A stretch of 64,000 bases of DNA from contig NC_056037.1 in the NCBI RefSeq assembly GCF_004379255.2, forward strand, positions 310,001 to 374,000, written 5' to 3'. This document shows, one piece after another, positions 34,333 through 46,289 of this stretch. The position numbers and the translations under genes were made by a program. Position 1 is the stretch's first letter. The number at the start of each line of letters is the position of its first letter. The stretch comes from Salvia splendens. Taxonomy: Eukaryota > Streptophyta > Magnoliopsida > Lamiales > Lamiaceae. The notes beneath the pieces are model-generated. The model was not told the origin of the DNA, ran no database searches, and saw only the letters and a list, made by a program, of their open reading frames with translations.

Positions 34333-35621
34333 ATGGCGGGACTCGAAGAGTGCGAGGCGAATTTGGTGGTTTTTCTTCACCCCTCCAAGGCAAATTGCGC
34401 CAGTGACGCCATTCTCAGTGAGCTTAGCTCCCTGCTCTTCACGTAAGTTTCAAAATTTCGTTTGTGCTGTTAGATTGTTGATTTGCTCTGGAAATTGCAA
34501 CCGCCCTGTTTGGGTTATTTTTGAAGGGTTTTGTTTGTGTGAAAGTTTATTTTTTTTTAATCTTTTGTATAGGTATAATGAGACGTTTGGTGGAGTGGTA
34601 TTGGCATATGATCCGAGTATACGTTCTAATTTGGCAAAGATTGTGCCCGGAACTTTTCCATGTTTTGGCGTGCAATTGAAGGCTAAACTGTTGCTTTTCA
34701 ATCCCAAGCCCGACATGGTTTTAGGTAATTTACCGACTTGTTGTGTATCGAACAAGTTTAAGTGATGATTTAAGTTATTTGAGACTTTTTCTTGCTCTAT
34801 TTCAGAGGGGGAGGTTGTTAAGCTTACTCCCAATTCGATACATGCTGTGGTTCTTGGTTTCTCGTCTGCTGTAATAGCAGATGACGACATTCGTGATGAG
34901 TTCAAGCACAAAGTTGTAAGTGCTATGGCCTTGAAAAATATGGCTACTACTGTGTCTGAAGATACTTACTCAGGCTTGGTATAAAATCATAATGCAGAAA
35001 GGTGGAGAAGAAGTTTACGTTAGTCGAACACACAGGAAACATAAGATAAAAGTTGGAGCAATTCTACGATTTACTGTTAAGAGGTGATTTGCAGACCCTT
35101 ATATCTCAAATTTGGATTCTGCTACCTTCCCCAACATTTAAAGGCTTAGAAAAACTGGACAATTAGAACTTATTAGATCGTGTGTGCTGATATAGATTTG
35201 TCATCAAGAGATTGTTGCTTACTTCATCCTTTTAGTATATTTGATATACATTATCTTTCTCATAGATTATTGTAGAGTTGTTTGAGGGGTTCTTTCGACT
35301 TTGTTAAATCAATCTGTCTACATTTTTGTGCAGCTTTGATGAAGAGATACTTCACATATCAGGATCTCTGCTTGCTCCCCATACAGGAGGGGCTCGATGG
35401 TTGGATAAAAACACGGACGAATGGTCTCGAGCTGACAGGTTCATTCAAACATCTCAATGATTATCTAGAGTACTTTGAGTATTTGTTTACATTCTTGAAA
35501 TGATGCTTGCAGCACTGCTACAAAGAGGAACACAGATAAATTATTGATCAATGGGGATACATCTATGAAAAATGATGAGCAGATTGAGAAGCCAAAGAAA
35601 AGGAGAAGACAACAAAGTTAA
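34333..35621 (+). CDS. RPA43: DNA-directed RNA polymerase I subunit RPA43
   Basis: This is a stalk subunit of the nucleolar RNA polymerase that transcribes ribosomal RNA genes. Six coding exons (34333-34442, 34573-34724, 34806-34915, 34998-35083, 35334-35438, 35513-35621) join at GT-AG sites into 223 residues. The N-terminal RPB7-like tip domain (about 8-95) includes HPSKANCASDAI, YNETFGGVVLAY and LKAKLLLFNPKPDM. The OB-fold part (about 95-170) includes NSIHAVVLGFSSAVI and KSFDEEILHISGSL. A basic Lys/Arg-rich tail (KPKKRRRQQS) looks like a nuclear/nucleolar signal. The length and exon pattern fit the short plant form. The RPB7/RPC25 paralogues lack this tail and the HPSK start, so RPA43 is preferred. 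Single-frame longer ORFs in the introns are accidental. Confidence 0.93.
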
Positions 35622-38600
35622 AATTTAATTAAAAACTCTCATGCATGATTCAGAGACTAATATAGGTAAGTAATTTTTCTTTTGAAAACTTGTGAAGTCC
35701 AATGTCCTGTGCAGCTCCATGTGTTGTGATCAATGTATTTCAATTTTCTCCTTCTCTTTATTCTGCTTGATCTTGCCAATGTTGACTTTAACTCATAAAC
35801 ATCATTAATCAATATACCTTCGCCACCATTGTATTCCTTCATTATTCACATACACAATGTTTACCTTTTGTTATACATCATCATCCATCAATCAACACCA
35901 TTCGAAATATGAAGCTCAAAATTTAATGAATGAATGGTAGTACAATCATGAAATATGCTGCATAATTTCTCTAATGCAATCTCTCATAGTCTTAATTTCT
36001 TTTAGTGTCAAATGGCCAAATTGGAAATTTAGCATGCTCTATAACCAATTATGTTATGCTACATGATATGTATGCATATTGCACACAATCTTTCATCATT
36101 AGGTGTTGTACTATAGTACAAATTTGAATTGTTTTGCTAAGAGATTATTAGATGCAGAAAATCTTGTTATTTATTCAAGTACAGCAATGAGCTATGATAT
36201 GGTTATGATTGGAATGTCATGTTTATTTGAGCATAAACTTGTGTCTGAGAAGTTGTGACAGCTTAACCACAAATCTGAGTAGGATCTTGATTCTTGATAA
36301 AATTATGTATGAATGCCTCATAATTTTAAAACTCCATATTCCTTTTAGATCCCTCCTATAATAGTCAAATAAAAATGTGCATAAATTGTACATGCATAAT
36401 TGGACAATTTAAGTATTTTACATAAAAAATGGGTATTTTTATTTTTAAAGTTAAAATAAATGGAATAATTAAATTTTTAACATTATTTTACTGCTAATTA
36501 TAATAAAGGTGTTAATTAAATTGTAGCCAAATCATACTTAAATTCCATAATTTTTACTATAAATAGAAATAGCTCAAGTGTGTTCGTACACCTCAAAGTA
36601 AAATATGAGTCTAATATCTTAGGACGGAGGGAGTACTCCTTAATCTCTCTCTACTCTATTTACTAATTCACCACTAAGAAACAGTCCTCTCTCGTATGTG
36701 CGCGCGCAATGAGCTCATATGGCTTTCTGAAACAAAAAATATATCAAATTAATTCAAAAGAATATTGTTCAAACTTTATGCGCTATAAAATTTAGATAAT
36801 TTCCATAATTATAAAATAATTAATTATAGAATAAATCAATTTAATTTTCATAATTGAAGACTAAATCGAGTATTATAATATTCAATCTAAAATAATTAGC
36901 GAGTGCAAATATTTGTCCTTAATAAATTTAAGAGCGAAATAAGGAAAAAGATTTATAATGATATTTTTCATTTTTCAGAGTTTTGCCATGATATTTTTTG
37001 TAAACCTAAAAAGTGCAAACTTCATTTCTAGATATTAAATTATTTGAAGTTCATTCAACACAAAAATTATGTCATAGTATTGTTACAATTCTATCACTCA
37101 ACCAAAATTATGTTACAGGCAGACCAGTACGATAACATGGAGTTAAAGAAAAAAAGCATTAATTTATATGAAAGTTGAATTAAAGAAACATTGTAAGGTA
37201 ATAATATCATGATTGAAGTGTCTCTATTCCAGTAGTGACGCATTTCGTATGAGTTATATCCATCTATTACAATTGATTACATTTAATAAATGTGCTCAAG
37301 GTCCACTTGATTAATTAAGAAAGCAATCATGTAGTCTTTGAAAATGGTTTTTCGTCGATCCCCTTTACCAAACAGGGGGGGGGGGGGGTAGAGAATTAGG
37401 ACTTAACATAATAATTGAGTTCGAGTTTAAAATAATTTTATCCTATTTGAGTTTATATGAATTCAAATTAATTAGTCGGATGGAATTAAAAGTCGTGGCT
37501 AAAATTTATTTTGATTATTTCTGTGGATACAATCATAGAAATTCTGAGCTATTACTGGATACGAAGTATTTAATTATTCAGACAGATTTATAAGAATATT
37601 TTTATAATTATAATTGGTTGGATACAACACATAGCATTATATAACGATAACAAAATTTTTACTCATTGCCTAAAAGAATAATTTTGTAAATTAAGGGATA
37701 AATCAACAAATATAAGTTGCCTCTACGAATCAATTTCCAAAAGACAAAAAGTAGTTTTCATTAGTTAGAATGAAGCTAATTAATTAACTTACTAATGAGT
37801 GATCAATTTATAAGCTGGAATTAATTACCCTTACTTGAAACCTAAGCAGACGTATAAAGTCAAACAGCATTCATTTTTAACAAATCGAAGATAGTGGGAC
37901 CTCTTAAATTGCCTAAATATTTATTACTGGTGAAATTATGAAAATATGTATATAAAAGTAATACTCCATCCGTTCATAAAAAATAGTCTTATTTTACCAT
38001 TTTGAGATGTCTAAAAAATAGTCTCATTTATAAAAATGAAAAGTTTCTCTCTTATACTTTACTCACTTGTTCTCCCTTGTTTACTTTACCCACTTTTTCT
38101 CCAACACTTTCTTTTACTTTACAAATTTCTTATTATAATCCGTATCGTTCACTGATGAGACTATATTTTGTGGAAGAATGGAGTATTTTCCTAATAAATG
38201 TAAAACAAATATAAATGAAACTTTACTACGTTTATAAAAAGAAAGAACCATTAAAATTTTCAAAGGTTAATTGACCGCCTTTCATTTGTGGAGATACAAA
38301 AATAACCAATTTTTAAAAAGTCAAATAGTAAAAAAAAATGAAAAATTGTCAAAATTCTAATTCTTCCACAACCTTGAATATGAGCTAAGAACATTATGAA
38401 ATTTGAATTTATCTCATTTGTCATACAATTCACCGTAATATAACGATACTAGTAATACCAAAAAGTAATCATGTTAAATACTAGTAGTATATATCAGATG
38501 TTGGAATCACTACAAGTAACAATACAAAGCTATTGTTTATCCTGTTTTGCTTATATTACATTTGATATATGTAAATTAGTTGGTTCATTTCAGAATATGG

Positions 38601-39320
38601 GATATGAATACTTCCTTTAAAAAGTACCATTCTAATTAAATTCAAGACCTCCCGCTAAAGAAAGCCTGTGTCAACTTTCTATATAGACATTTTTGTAACA
38701 CTAATACTTAAGCCAAATACTACTTATTTCTTTAATCATTACTTCTCGATCCTCCATATGAACTATCAAGTCTCATTTTGATTTTATCATATAAAATGGA
38801 CGTTCGCAGTTAAAAATCTCATCTAAAATTTTCTATTTATGACAAGTGAATCTCATATTCCATTCCAATAACCATAAAAATGGAGTATATTTCACAAAAC
38901 AATTTTCCAGATACTCTACCTGGGGTTTTATTAATTAATGCATATTCATTAATAAAAAACAAACTAACAAAAGAGTTTGAAAAGGGAGAGAATGGTGAAT
39001 TTAAGGCTCGAAAATCCAAACACCGTCATCATCGTCTCCTCTGAATATCACGCTACATTCCTCAATATCGGAAATTTGTAGCAGAGGCACGTGTTTTGCG
39101 GTTGCGTGTGAGTTTTGATTGATTTCCGTTGCATTTGATTTCTTACGATTCCGTGCTCGGTGGAGCAATTGCTTGCGTGCTTCCTCTCTCTCATGCCTCA
39201 CTCAGTTTAAGTGCATTTCGCCTTTGCCGCTTTCGAATTGTTGTGTTGGAGATATCGCCTTTTCTCTTTATCTAAGGTGCTTATTCACAGCGTTAATTTT
39301 GATACGCCTTTGCCGCTTTC
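35622..39320. other. AT-rich intergenic region
   Basis: No gene is recognised. It holds a Stowaway-like MITE (listed), a lone MITE terminus (GGACGGAGGGAGTA near 36622-36636) whose partner end has decayed, and a run of about 14 G residues at 37374-37388 that probably tends to slip. Confidence 0.55.
37961..38186. mobile_element. Stowaway-like MITE
   Basis: The inverted ends are ATACTCCATCCGTTCATAAA and, read in reverse, ATACTCCATTCTTCCACAAA. Both are followed by ATAGTCT-type sequence. The length of about 226 bp and the CTCCATCCGT terminus fit Stowaway. Confidence 0.7.
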
Positions 39321-39321
39321 G

Positions 39322-41093
39322 CATTTGGATGCTTCTCTCAAGGAACGCACGAGGCAGATACGAAATTTGAAGGAAGACCATGATCTAAAACTACAGGAAG
39401 TTATTCTTAGCAAAACAAGAATCTTTGACAACATGAAACATGAGCTTGAAATACAAATTGCAAATTTTGAACAACAATTACTGAGGTCTGCCGCTTAAAT
39501 TGCTGCACTATCAAGATCATTGCAGGACAAATTACAGGCCGAAGCTGAGATAGAACGTTTGAGAAGAAACATCGAGTCCTGTGAAAAAGAAGTGAACTCA
39601 CTTAAATATGAGCTCCACATTGCTAAGAAAGAAGTGGAAATCCGCAATGAGGAAAAGAACATGAGTATGTGGTCTGCGGATGTGGCTAACAAGCAACACC
39701 TTGATGGAGTTAAGAAAATTGCCAAGCTTGAAGCAGAGTGTCAAAGGTTACGAGGGCTTGTTCGCAAGAAACTACCTGGTCCAGCTACACTGGCACAAAT
39801 GAAACTTGAAGTTGTCACGATTATGGAGACTCCCGTGTATGGAGGTTTACAGCGGGATCTCCTACTGCACACTTGTCTGGTGACTTTTCACTGGACAATT
39901 TGCTGAAGTTAACGTCAGCCCAAAAATGCAACAGCTTGGCTGAGACACAGCTGAAATGCATGACAGAATCCTACAAATCACTCGAAAAAAGGGCAGAGGA
40001 ATTACAAACTGAATAGAAAATAGGAAATTAGACCTAGAGCTGCAAGACGAAAGAAGAGGTCATCAGGATGCACTTAACAGATGCAATGATCTCTTAGACC
40101 AGCTGCAAAGGTAATGATGAAATTCTCTTTAATTCTTTGATCGCCTATATAGACTTGTTTGCCTGTTTAATTCTTTGATTAATCTTTATCATTAACTGAT
40201 CATCAAAATAAATGAAGTTTATCGTCTTAGCCCGTTTTTAAGCAAAAGAGTTGACACTTGATATACATCACATATGTTCTAGCTGTCTATTTTTAGCATT
40301 AGTTGCTCTAAGAGAAATACTGAAGGATTATTAGTCATTGGTTAATGTTGTCACTTAGATTGAGATACTTAGATATAAGTAACAATGTCATATGTTGTCT
40401 CTAACACGTCACTGGATTGTCTTGTTATTTCTAGATGGGAAGGTTGAATTTATGCTGCAGCTTTCCTTTGATGTTTGAAACGATTGTTTCCTCTACCAAT
40501 ACAATTTTATCTCGACAAAGTAGTGCAAACCTCCTGATACTGCATTCATTCTGAAATATATGCTGCACTTTGGTGTTTGTTGGCTACATAATGGAGTATG
40601 TTCTTTCAAACTCTTGGTAGAACGTTACGTACACACAAATTAAACAATTTGATTGATTCTATGCAACTCGTTAAGTTTTAACCAACTACTAGCTGATTGT
40701 ACAGTTCAAACAGTTGATTTTAATTTCTTGATCAAGATAGTTCTCTGATTTTCGACATTTATCTAACCAATTTATGTATTTTGTTCTGATCAGGAAAAGG
40801 ACTTGGCTGAAAACTGGCACAGTGTCATACATCTTCTAGACAAGCAGTTGATAGCTTTGCATCCTCAGTCAGAGTAGAGTCTCTCACTTTCCCTCAAAAG
40901 ATCAAAGCCTCAATCGAGGAAGAACCAAGAACGAATGGCATGATGAAACGGATCTGAACAGATAGATACGAAGCAAACAATCATCCGCCCTACAAAGTCA
41001 AGCTCCTCATCGGCTTCTTCTACTCCTACACCGGAGAAACAAAGTCGCGGCTTCGGTCGATTCTTTTCCTCCAAAGGAAAGAACGCCAACTGA
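39322..41093 (+). pseudogene. Filament-like plant protein (FPP) pseudogene, 3' portion
   Basis: Translated pieces match the C-terminal half of filament-like plant proteins, long coiled-coil proteins of unclear role. In order they are HLDASLKERTRQIRNLKEDH, EIERLRRNIESCEKEVNSLK, ANKQHLDGVKKIAKLEAECQ and RLRGLVRKKLPGPATLAQMK. After an intron come EKDLAENWHSVIHLLDKQL and the family C-terminus SRGFGRFFSSKGKNAN at about 41041-41090. The frame is broken by TAA at 39496-39498 (family Glu), a frameshift near 39815, further stops near 40012 and at 40876-40878, and loss of everything upstream of 39322. One intron (about 40112-40795) is still present, so this is a decayed duplicate and not a retrocopy. 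Confidence 0.85.
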
Positions 41094-41173
41094 TTAATGC
41101 TGTTTCTATTCATATTGTTTTTTCTGTAAATAAAGATGATGACCCTTTTCACCCTGGTATATACTCCTACTTA

Positions 41174-41950
41174 GAGCATCTACAATAGTTTTGGACAAGC
41201 AATAGTTCGGCCATAACCTAGCCACAAACTCCTCCTGTCACATCAGCAACACTAAAAACTCCTCCTGCCACATTATCAGGACAAGCAATAGCCCAACCAC
41301 AATAAACAAAATTATAAAAACGAATAATTAACAATCACACAAAATACAGAATTAAATGTACGACACAGATAGGGGGAAATCAATAATAATATTAAAATTT
41401 TAAAAAGTACATTAATTAAAAAAACCTCCTCTTCCACACACGAGCCCACCGCCTCCGCCTCACTCCTCGCGTCTCCGCTATCCGGTGTTGGATATTTTAG
41501 TGTAATTGGATTAATTTGATTGATCATAATGAGACATCAAATAAGTTGGAAGTGCGGAGTGCACACTTGTTTGAATTCGTTATGATTGGACGGGGGTTCG
41601 GAGGCAGCGCCCCCGAGAGAGGGGTCCTAGGGGCAGAGCCCCTAGCTGGGGTCGAGCTGTACAGAAATCTTCATCCGGAAATGTAATTTTCAATAATTGA
41701 AGGACCAAATTACAATATTTATAACCCGCCAAAACTAAATAAAAAAATCGGCTGGCCGATCGCTCACCGATCAGGAGCCTGCAATGGCGGTCAGCCGATC
41801 GGCGAGCGCATCGGCTAGCGCCCGCAAATCGGCGTGCGCTCGCCTTTTTTCTCGCCAATTTGCCACTCGCCGGCTGCAATGGTTCGGCGAGCGGACCGGC
41901 CAGCGCCGGGAATCAGCTAGCCGGTCCGCTCGCCGCTATTGTGGATGCTC
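41174..41950. mobile_element. Non-autonomous PIF/Harbinger element
   Basis: The inverted ends are GAGCATCTACAATAG and, in reverse, GAGCATCCACAATAG, flanked by TTA on both sides (41171-41173, 41951-41953), the 3-bp duplication typical of this superfamily. The right half has short repeated GC-rich words (CGGCGAGCG, GCCGATCGG). No transposase is present. The middle (about 41486-41730) looks foreign. Confidence 0.85.
41486..41730. repeat. Possible LTR-retroelement fragment inside the Harbinger element
   Basis: It begins TGTTGGATATTTTAGTG and contains a GC-rich block (GGGGTCCTAGGGGCAGAGCC) unlike its surroundings. The TGTTGGA start is like many plant LTRs. No matching end or duplication was identified, so this is tentative. 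Confidence 0.3.
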
Positions 41951-42064
41951 TTATATATATAATGTGGCTATTTTTACTAAATAGTACTCCCTCCGTTCCA
42001 TTGTAGTGGGGGCATTTCTTTTCGGCACGGAGATTAAGAAAGTAGAGAGATGAAGAGAGAATAA

Positions 42065-44119
42065 GAGCATCCACAACCGTGCTCTTGCCAGCGGCACGGT
42101 TGTGGGCCCGGGCGGTACTATTCATGCCTGCTCTCTGGCAAGAGCACAACACCCACAACTGTGCTCTTCCGCAAGGACGAGCACAATTAATATAAAATTC
42201 AATTACACAAAAACATTTCCATAATATTAAAATTCATTTAAAACCCACAATAAATATTACAAATGACAAATAAAATTAAACATTGCATAATTAAAATCCT
42301 AAAAATTAAAAATTACATAATTAAAATCCTAAAAATTAAAAATTACATAATTAAAATCCTAAAAATTAAAAATGACACTACTCGTTGCCGAATTTCGCCC
42401 ACATGTGGTTGATTAGGTCTTCTTGTAGTTGATTGTGGATTCGAGTATCGCGCATTGTGTGTCTTGTCTCGATCCTCTGGCCAACCGTCGTATGCTCGCC
42501 TCGGCGTAGGGGAGACCTCGCTGTTGAGCTTCCGGCTTCGTCCTCGTCGTAGAAGCTAGCCGCCCTCGGCCCTTCGTCGGCTATAATCATGTTGTGTAAT
42601 ATAATACACGTGAACATGATGTCGGCGATATTATTCACGTACCACAGCCGAGCCGGGGCCTTCACAATGTTGAATCGAGCTTGAAGGACCCCGAAGGCTC
42701 TTTCGACATCTTTCCGCGCTGACTCTTGACGCTGCGCAAAAAGAACCCGTCTCGGGTCGTGCGGGTTGTGGAGCGTCTTCACGAACGTCGACCACCTTGG
42801 GTAGATACCATCGGCGAGATAGTAACCCATGCGGTATATATTTCCGTTGATGGTGAAGTCGATCGCCGGTGCTACACCATTCATCACATCATTGAAGAGT
42901 GGTGACGAATATAGCACATTCAAGTCGTTGTTGGATCCAGCAACGCCGAAATATGCATGCCAAATCCATAGGCGGTAGTCGGCGACCGCCTCAAGGATAA
43001 GCGTTGGGCCGCCGCCTTTGTGACCGCTCAAGTGTTGCCCCCTCCAAGCAGTCGGACAATTCTTCCACCTCCAATGCATGCAGTCAATGCTGCCAAGCAT
43101 TCCGGGAAAGCCATGGACTGATTCGTGAAGACGAAGCAACCGTTGGCAATCATCAGTGGTGGGTGCTCGAAGGAATTCATCCCCAAAAGCAGAACGAACG
43201 CCCTCGCAAAAATTCTTTAAACATAGGATTCCAGTGGACTCACCGATATGCAAATACTCGTCGAACATGTCGGCCGTTTGCCCAGTAGCGAGTTGTCGGA
43301 TGGCACACGTACACTTCTGCAACGCCGTGATACTTTGCCGGCCGGCTGCATCTACACCTGTTTGAAAGTATTCAACACGTGCGGACAATGTGTTGACAAT
43401 TCGCATGAACAAGCGCTTTGACATGCGAAAACGGCGCCTGAAGTAATCTGCCGGAAACCGCGGCTGGTCGGCAAAGTAGTCGGCAACGAGCCTTTCGTGG
43501 GCTCCCTCCCGGTCACGATGGATGTACCGTCGATTTGATCTGGTTCGTTGAGGAGGAGGAGCAGGGGTATTCGCCGCGACATATGCTTCGTAAGCGGCAC
43601 GATGTTGTTCGTAGTATTCTTGTTCTTCGCGTTCCGCTTCCGCCATAATATGGGTGAAATCCATTTGAGAATTTGAGTGGGGGATGAATGTGTTGATAGT
43701 TTGTATGAGAATTATGAATGAGAGATGAATGAGAGATGATTTGATGTGATAAATGGATGATGAATGTGTGTATTTATAGATGATTTTGGGGGAAAAAAAA
43801 ATAAAAAAAAATCAAAAAAATTCAGAAAAAACGGGAAAAAAACGGCCATATTTTTGGGATTTGGAAAATATTTTTTTTTTATTTTTTAGCATTATTTATA
43901 ATTAAATACCGATTTTTAAAAAAAAAAATAAAAAAAAGTTTAAACACAACGGCTATGCCGTTGACGAATGGGAGCGCGCCACGTGTGCGTCCGCTGGCAC
44001 GGACGTGCTCGATACATCGAGCAGCGCCGTGCCAGCGGCGCGGCTGCAGCGGCGGCGGTCCTGCGCCTTGCCAACGGCGCGGACGGCGGTGGCGTCTTTC
44101 GCCACCGCTGCGGATGCTC
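42065..44119 (-). mobile_element. PIF/Harbinger element with intact transposase
   Basis: The terminal inverted repeats GAGCATCCACAACCGTGC and, in reverse, GAGCATCCGCAGCGGTGG are flanked by TAA on both sides (42062-42064, 44120-44122). The uninterrupted MITE at 44.5 kb shows the empty target, confirming the duplication. It carries one gene, the transposase on the minus strand. A 30-bp unit (AATTAAAATCCTAAAAATTA...) is repeated about three times at 42286-42371. No ORF1 is present. Confidence 0.93.
42378..43664 (-). CDS. PIF/Harbinger transposase (HARBI1-like DDE nuclease)
   Basis: An uninterrupted 428-residue frame encodes the DDE endonuclease that cuts and pastes elements with GAGCATCC termini and TWA targets. 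The N-terminal part (about 55-130) includes YFRRRFRMSKRLFMRIV and the KCTCAIRQLATG block. The catalytic triad is visible: Asp194 in GSIDCMHW, Asp285 in YYLADGIYPRW and Glu321 in DVERAFGVLQARF. The C-terminal CIILHNMI motif is typical of plant Harbinger proteins. The start ATG is preceded by a TATA-like CTATAAATA (43771-43780) about 110 bases upstream. The length and all key residues are normal, so it could be active. Harbinger transposition usually also needs an ORF1 Myb-like partner, which is absent from this element. Confidence 0.95.
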   Translation of the reverse strand: MDFTHIMAEAEREEQEYYEQHRAAYEAYVAANTPAPPPQRTRSNRRYIHRDREGAHERLVADYFADQPRFPADYFRRRFRMSKRLFMRIVNTLSARVEYFQTGVDAAGRQSITALQKCTCAIRQLATGQTADMFDEYLHIGESTGILCLKNFCEGVRSAFGDEFLRAPTTDDCQRLLRLHESVHGFPGMLGSIDCMHWRWKNCPTAWRGQHLSGHKGGGPTLILEAVADYRLWIWHAYFGVAGSNNDLNVLYSSPLFNDVMNGVAPAIDFTINGNIYRMGYYLADGIYPRWSTFVKTLHNPHDPRRVLFAQRQESARKDVERAFGVLQARFNIVKAPARLWYVNNIADIMFTCIILHNMIIADEGPRAASFYDEDEAGSSTARSPLRRGEHTTVGQRIETRHTMRDTRIHNQLQEDLINHMWAKFGNE

Positions 44120-44516
44120 TAAAGTAAGAGAAAGTAAAGTAAGTGAGAAGAAATGTGTTAACTTTTACTAAAAAGGGAAATGACTCCACTACTATGGAAC
44201 GTACCAAAATGACAAAATGACTTCACTACTATGGAACGGAGGGAGTAGTAATTCATCATATGATCATTAGAGTGGTAGAATAACAGGAATCAAGATTTCG
44301 CTTTCTATTGCCAGCTAACACATTGTCCCTATATCTGTTTATTTCGTGGTCCTTTCAATGAAGTTAGACTGATTTAGTTGAGAGGACTGATTATTAGAAA
44401 GTAGTACATTTTTTTTGGACAGTTGATCATGCACTACCCCTTCATTTTCTTCAAATATTTAAGAGATTGAGTGTGATGTTTTACATGTACAACTGTCTTG
44501 CAGCATACTTTATTAC

Positions 44517-44769
44517 TCCATCCGTTCCGTAATAATATAGTCATTTTGTCATTTTTGTATGTTTCATAGTAATAGAATTATTTCTCTTTTTAGTAAAAGT
44601 CAACACATTTCTCCACAATTACTTTACTCTCTCTTACTTTATCCTATCTTCATCTCTTTACCTTTTTCATTTTCCACTTTATTCTCTCTTTACTTAACTC
44701 ACTTAACACAATTTTTCTTAATCTCCGTGCCGAAAAGAAGCGCCTACATTGCTATGGAACGGATGGAGT
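44517..44769. mobile_element. Intact Stowaway MITE
   Basis: The inverted ends ACTCCATCCGTTCCGTAAT and, in reverse, ACTCCATCCGTTCCATAGC bound a copy of about 250 bp. It is the reverse-oriented, uninterrupted relative of the MITE split at 41987-44245. Confidence 0.85.
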
Positions 44770-45147
44770 AAATTATTTTCATGATAAATCATAGTAGTAA
44801 TATTTGAAATTTGTTGTTAATAGAAGAAACTAGCGTAATTTTGAAAAAAAAAACACATTTTTTTTGTTGAAACATGATTTTGATTATGTATTAAGATATA
44901 ATTCATATTTAATTGTATATAGGATCGCACTAAACGTCCTCTTAAATTACAAATAAGACCTATTATGATTTATTGAATCATAAAATAAATGGCGGAGAGA
45001 AGTTATTATTAACTCAATATGTTATGCCATCTAATGTTATGGTTAGTGAACGAGATTACTACGCAAGTACGCAACATTTTTTTCGCATTATAATTATATT
45101 ATCACTTTAATGTTATTAAAAAGAATAAGAATATCATTGACCTATCA

Positions 45148-45148
<1 letters not shown>

Positions 45149-45233
<85 letters not shown>
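45149..45233. repeat. (ATT)n microsatellite, about 28 units
   Basis: An uninterrupted trinucleotide run of about 85 bases, long enough to be highly polymorphic. Confidence 0.95.
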
Positions 45234-45862
45234 GAATCAGTTAAATGGAAACTATCTAGCCAACTATCTGCTATCATACGAAGTTCTTAAATTAAAGAAT
45301 GAATCAAACGGATAATATTATAATTACAAGAAAACAATGTCCTAAATTTAAGGAAGGAAACACGTGTTTGATTAAAATTACATAAATAACCTTTTCATTA
45401 AAAACTTAGAGGAGTACAAACTAATTGCCACGTGTCTAATTAACAAACGTTGATCAAATAGTTAAATCAGTTCTTAGTTCTTAATTTTAGAATTGGTTCG
45501 TATTTAATCACTTTCCTAAGATATTATTAATTCCAAATTTGATACGGATTGATGAAACGAAGAATGAACGCAAATAAAATTCCAAGATACTGTAGTAGAA
45601 TCGAAAAATGTACAATGTCAACATTTGATTTCACACCATCATTGATTTTTTTTATTTTTTTTATATTTGTTGCTACATTCTTCAATTATACAACTTCATC
45701 AATTAATGAAAATTTTCATCACTACTCTAAACAACATGTCGCATACAACATTATTATATCTACTAGCGACACATAATGGTGAAACGAAGAACAAAAGTAA
45801 ACACAGTCCCACCCGATGGATCAATTAAAAAAAATGCTCAATAATTACTTGTACCTAATTAA

Positions 45863-46183
45863 TTAATTAATCATAGACACTAAATACTCAAAAACTTCTT
45901 TATCACATGGAATACTAAGGCCACTCCCATGATCGAAGCCAAACTCCTCTTCTGCTTGCTGCAAGAGGCTCTGAAATTGAGGGTTGCTTAGATACGAAAT
46001 TGGAACGACGTATCTGGTTCTGTTCTCGCCCACGTACACTGCAAAATGGCGTTTTGGCACATCCATTGGCAGCCTTTCTTCAATCTCACCAAAGCTTTCT
46101 TTCTTCACTATTCTTGTGCATCTCTTCATAATCTGCTTAATCACTGCTCTTTGTGACACTTTGTTGGATTTTTTGATGGCCAT
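45863..46183 (-). CDS. SAUR-family small auxin-up RNA protein
   Basis: An intronless frame of 106 residues, as is usual for this family. The conserved SAUR core runs from about residue 40 to the end: [40 protein letters not shown], then [13 protein letters not shown]. The N-terminal extension is basic ([16 protein letters not shown]). SAURs promote cell expansion by inhibiting PP2C.D phosphatases and thereby activating plasma-membrane H+-ATPases, although individual members vary. A TATA box (CTATAAATAG on the minus strand) is about 84 bases upstream of the ATG. The frame is intact and the short C-terminal tail is normal for several clades. Its exact SAUR number cannot be assigned. Confidence 0.95.
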   Translation of the reverse strand: MAIKKSNKVSQRAVIKQIMKRCTRIVKKESFGEIEERLPMDVPKRHFAVYVGENRTRYVVPISYLSNPQFQSLLQQAEEEFGFDHGSGLSIPCDKEVFEYLVSMIN

Positions 46184-46266
46184 TTTGGTTGGATATTTGA
46201 ATAAATTTGGAGTATATTGTAGAGAGAATTTTGATTGGTGATGAAGACAAGTGAGGAAGAGTTCAC

Positions 46267-46276
46267 CTATTTATAG
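46267..46276 (-). promoter_or_regulatory. TATA box of the SAUR gene
   Basis: CTATAAATAG on the minus strand is placed 84-93 bases upstream of the SAUR start codon, leaving a short leader of about 50 bases. Confidence 0.7.
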
Positions 46277-46289
46277 TGTGGATTTTCGG

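Larger units (their letters stand above)
41987..44245. mobile_element. Stowaway MITE split by a Harbinger element
   Basis: The ends CTCCCTCCGTTCC and GGAACGGAGGGAG are inverted repeats flanked by TA. The outer sequence on each side matches, in reverse, the uninterrupted MITE at 44517-44769, including CTTTTCGGCACGGAGATTAA and AACTTTTACTAAAAAG. The interruption is the 2.06-kb element at 42065-44119. Confidence 0.85.
44246..45862. other. AT-rich spacer with a MITE and a long ATT repeat
   Basis: No gene is recognised. A complete Stowaway MITE and an (ATT)n microsatellite are listed separately. The remainder is low-complexity sequence downstream of the SAUR gene. Confidence 0.6.

Noticed and set aside
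39322..41093. Processed (retrotransposed) pseudogene of FPP
   Set aside because: An intron of about 680 bases with GT and AG edges is still present before the last coding segment, and no poly-A tail was seen.
45549..45776. Small secreted-peptide-like frame of 75 residues (plus strand)
   Set aside because: A hydrophobic Phe/Ile-rich stretch arises from poly-T sequence; no conserved peptide motif is visible at the end.
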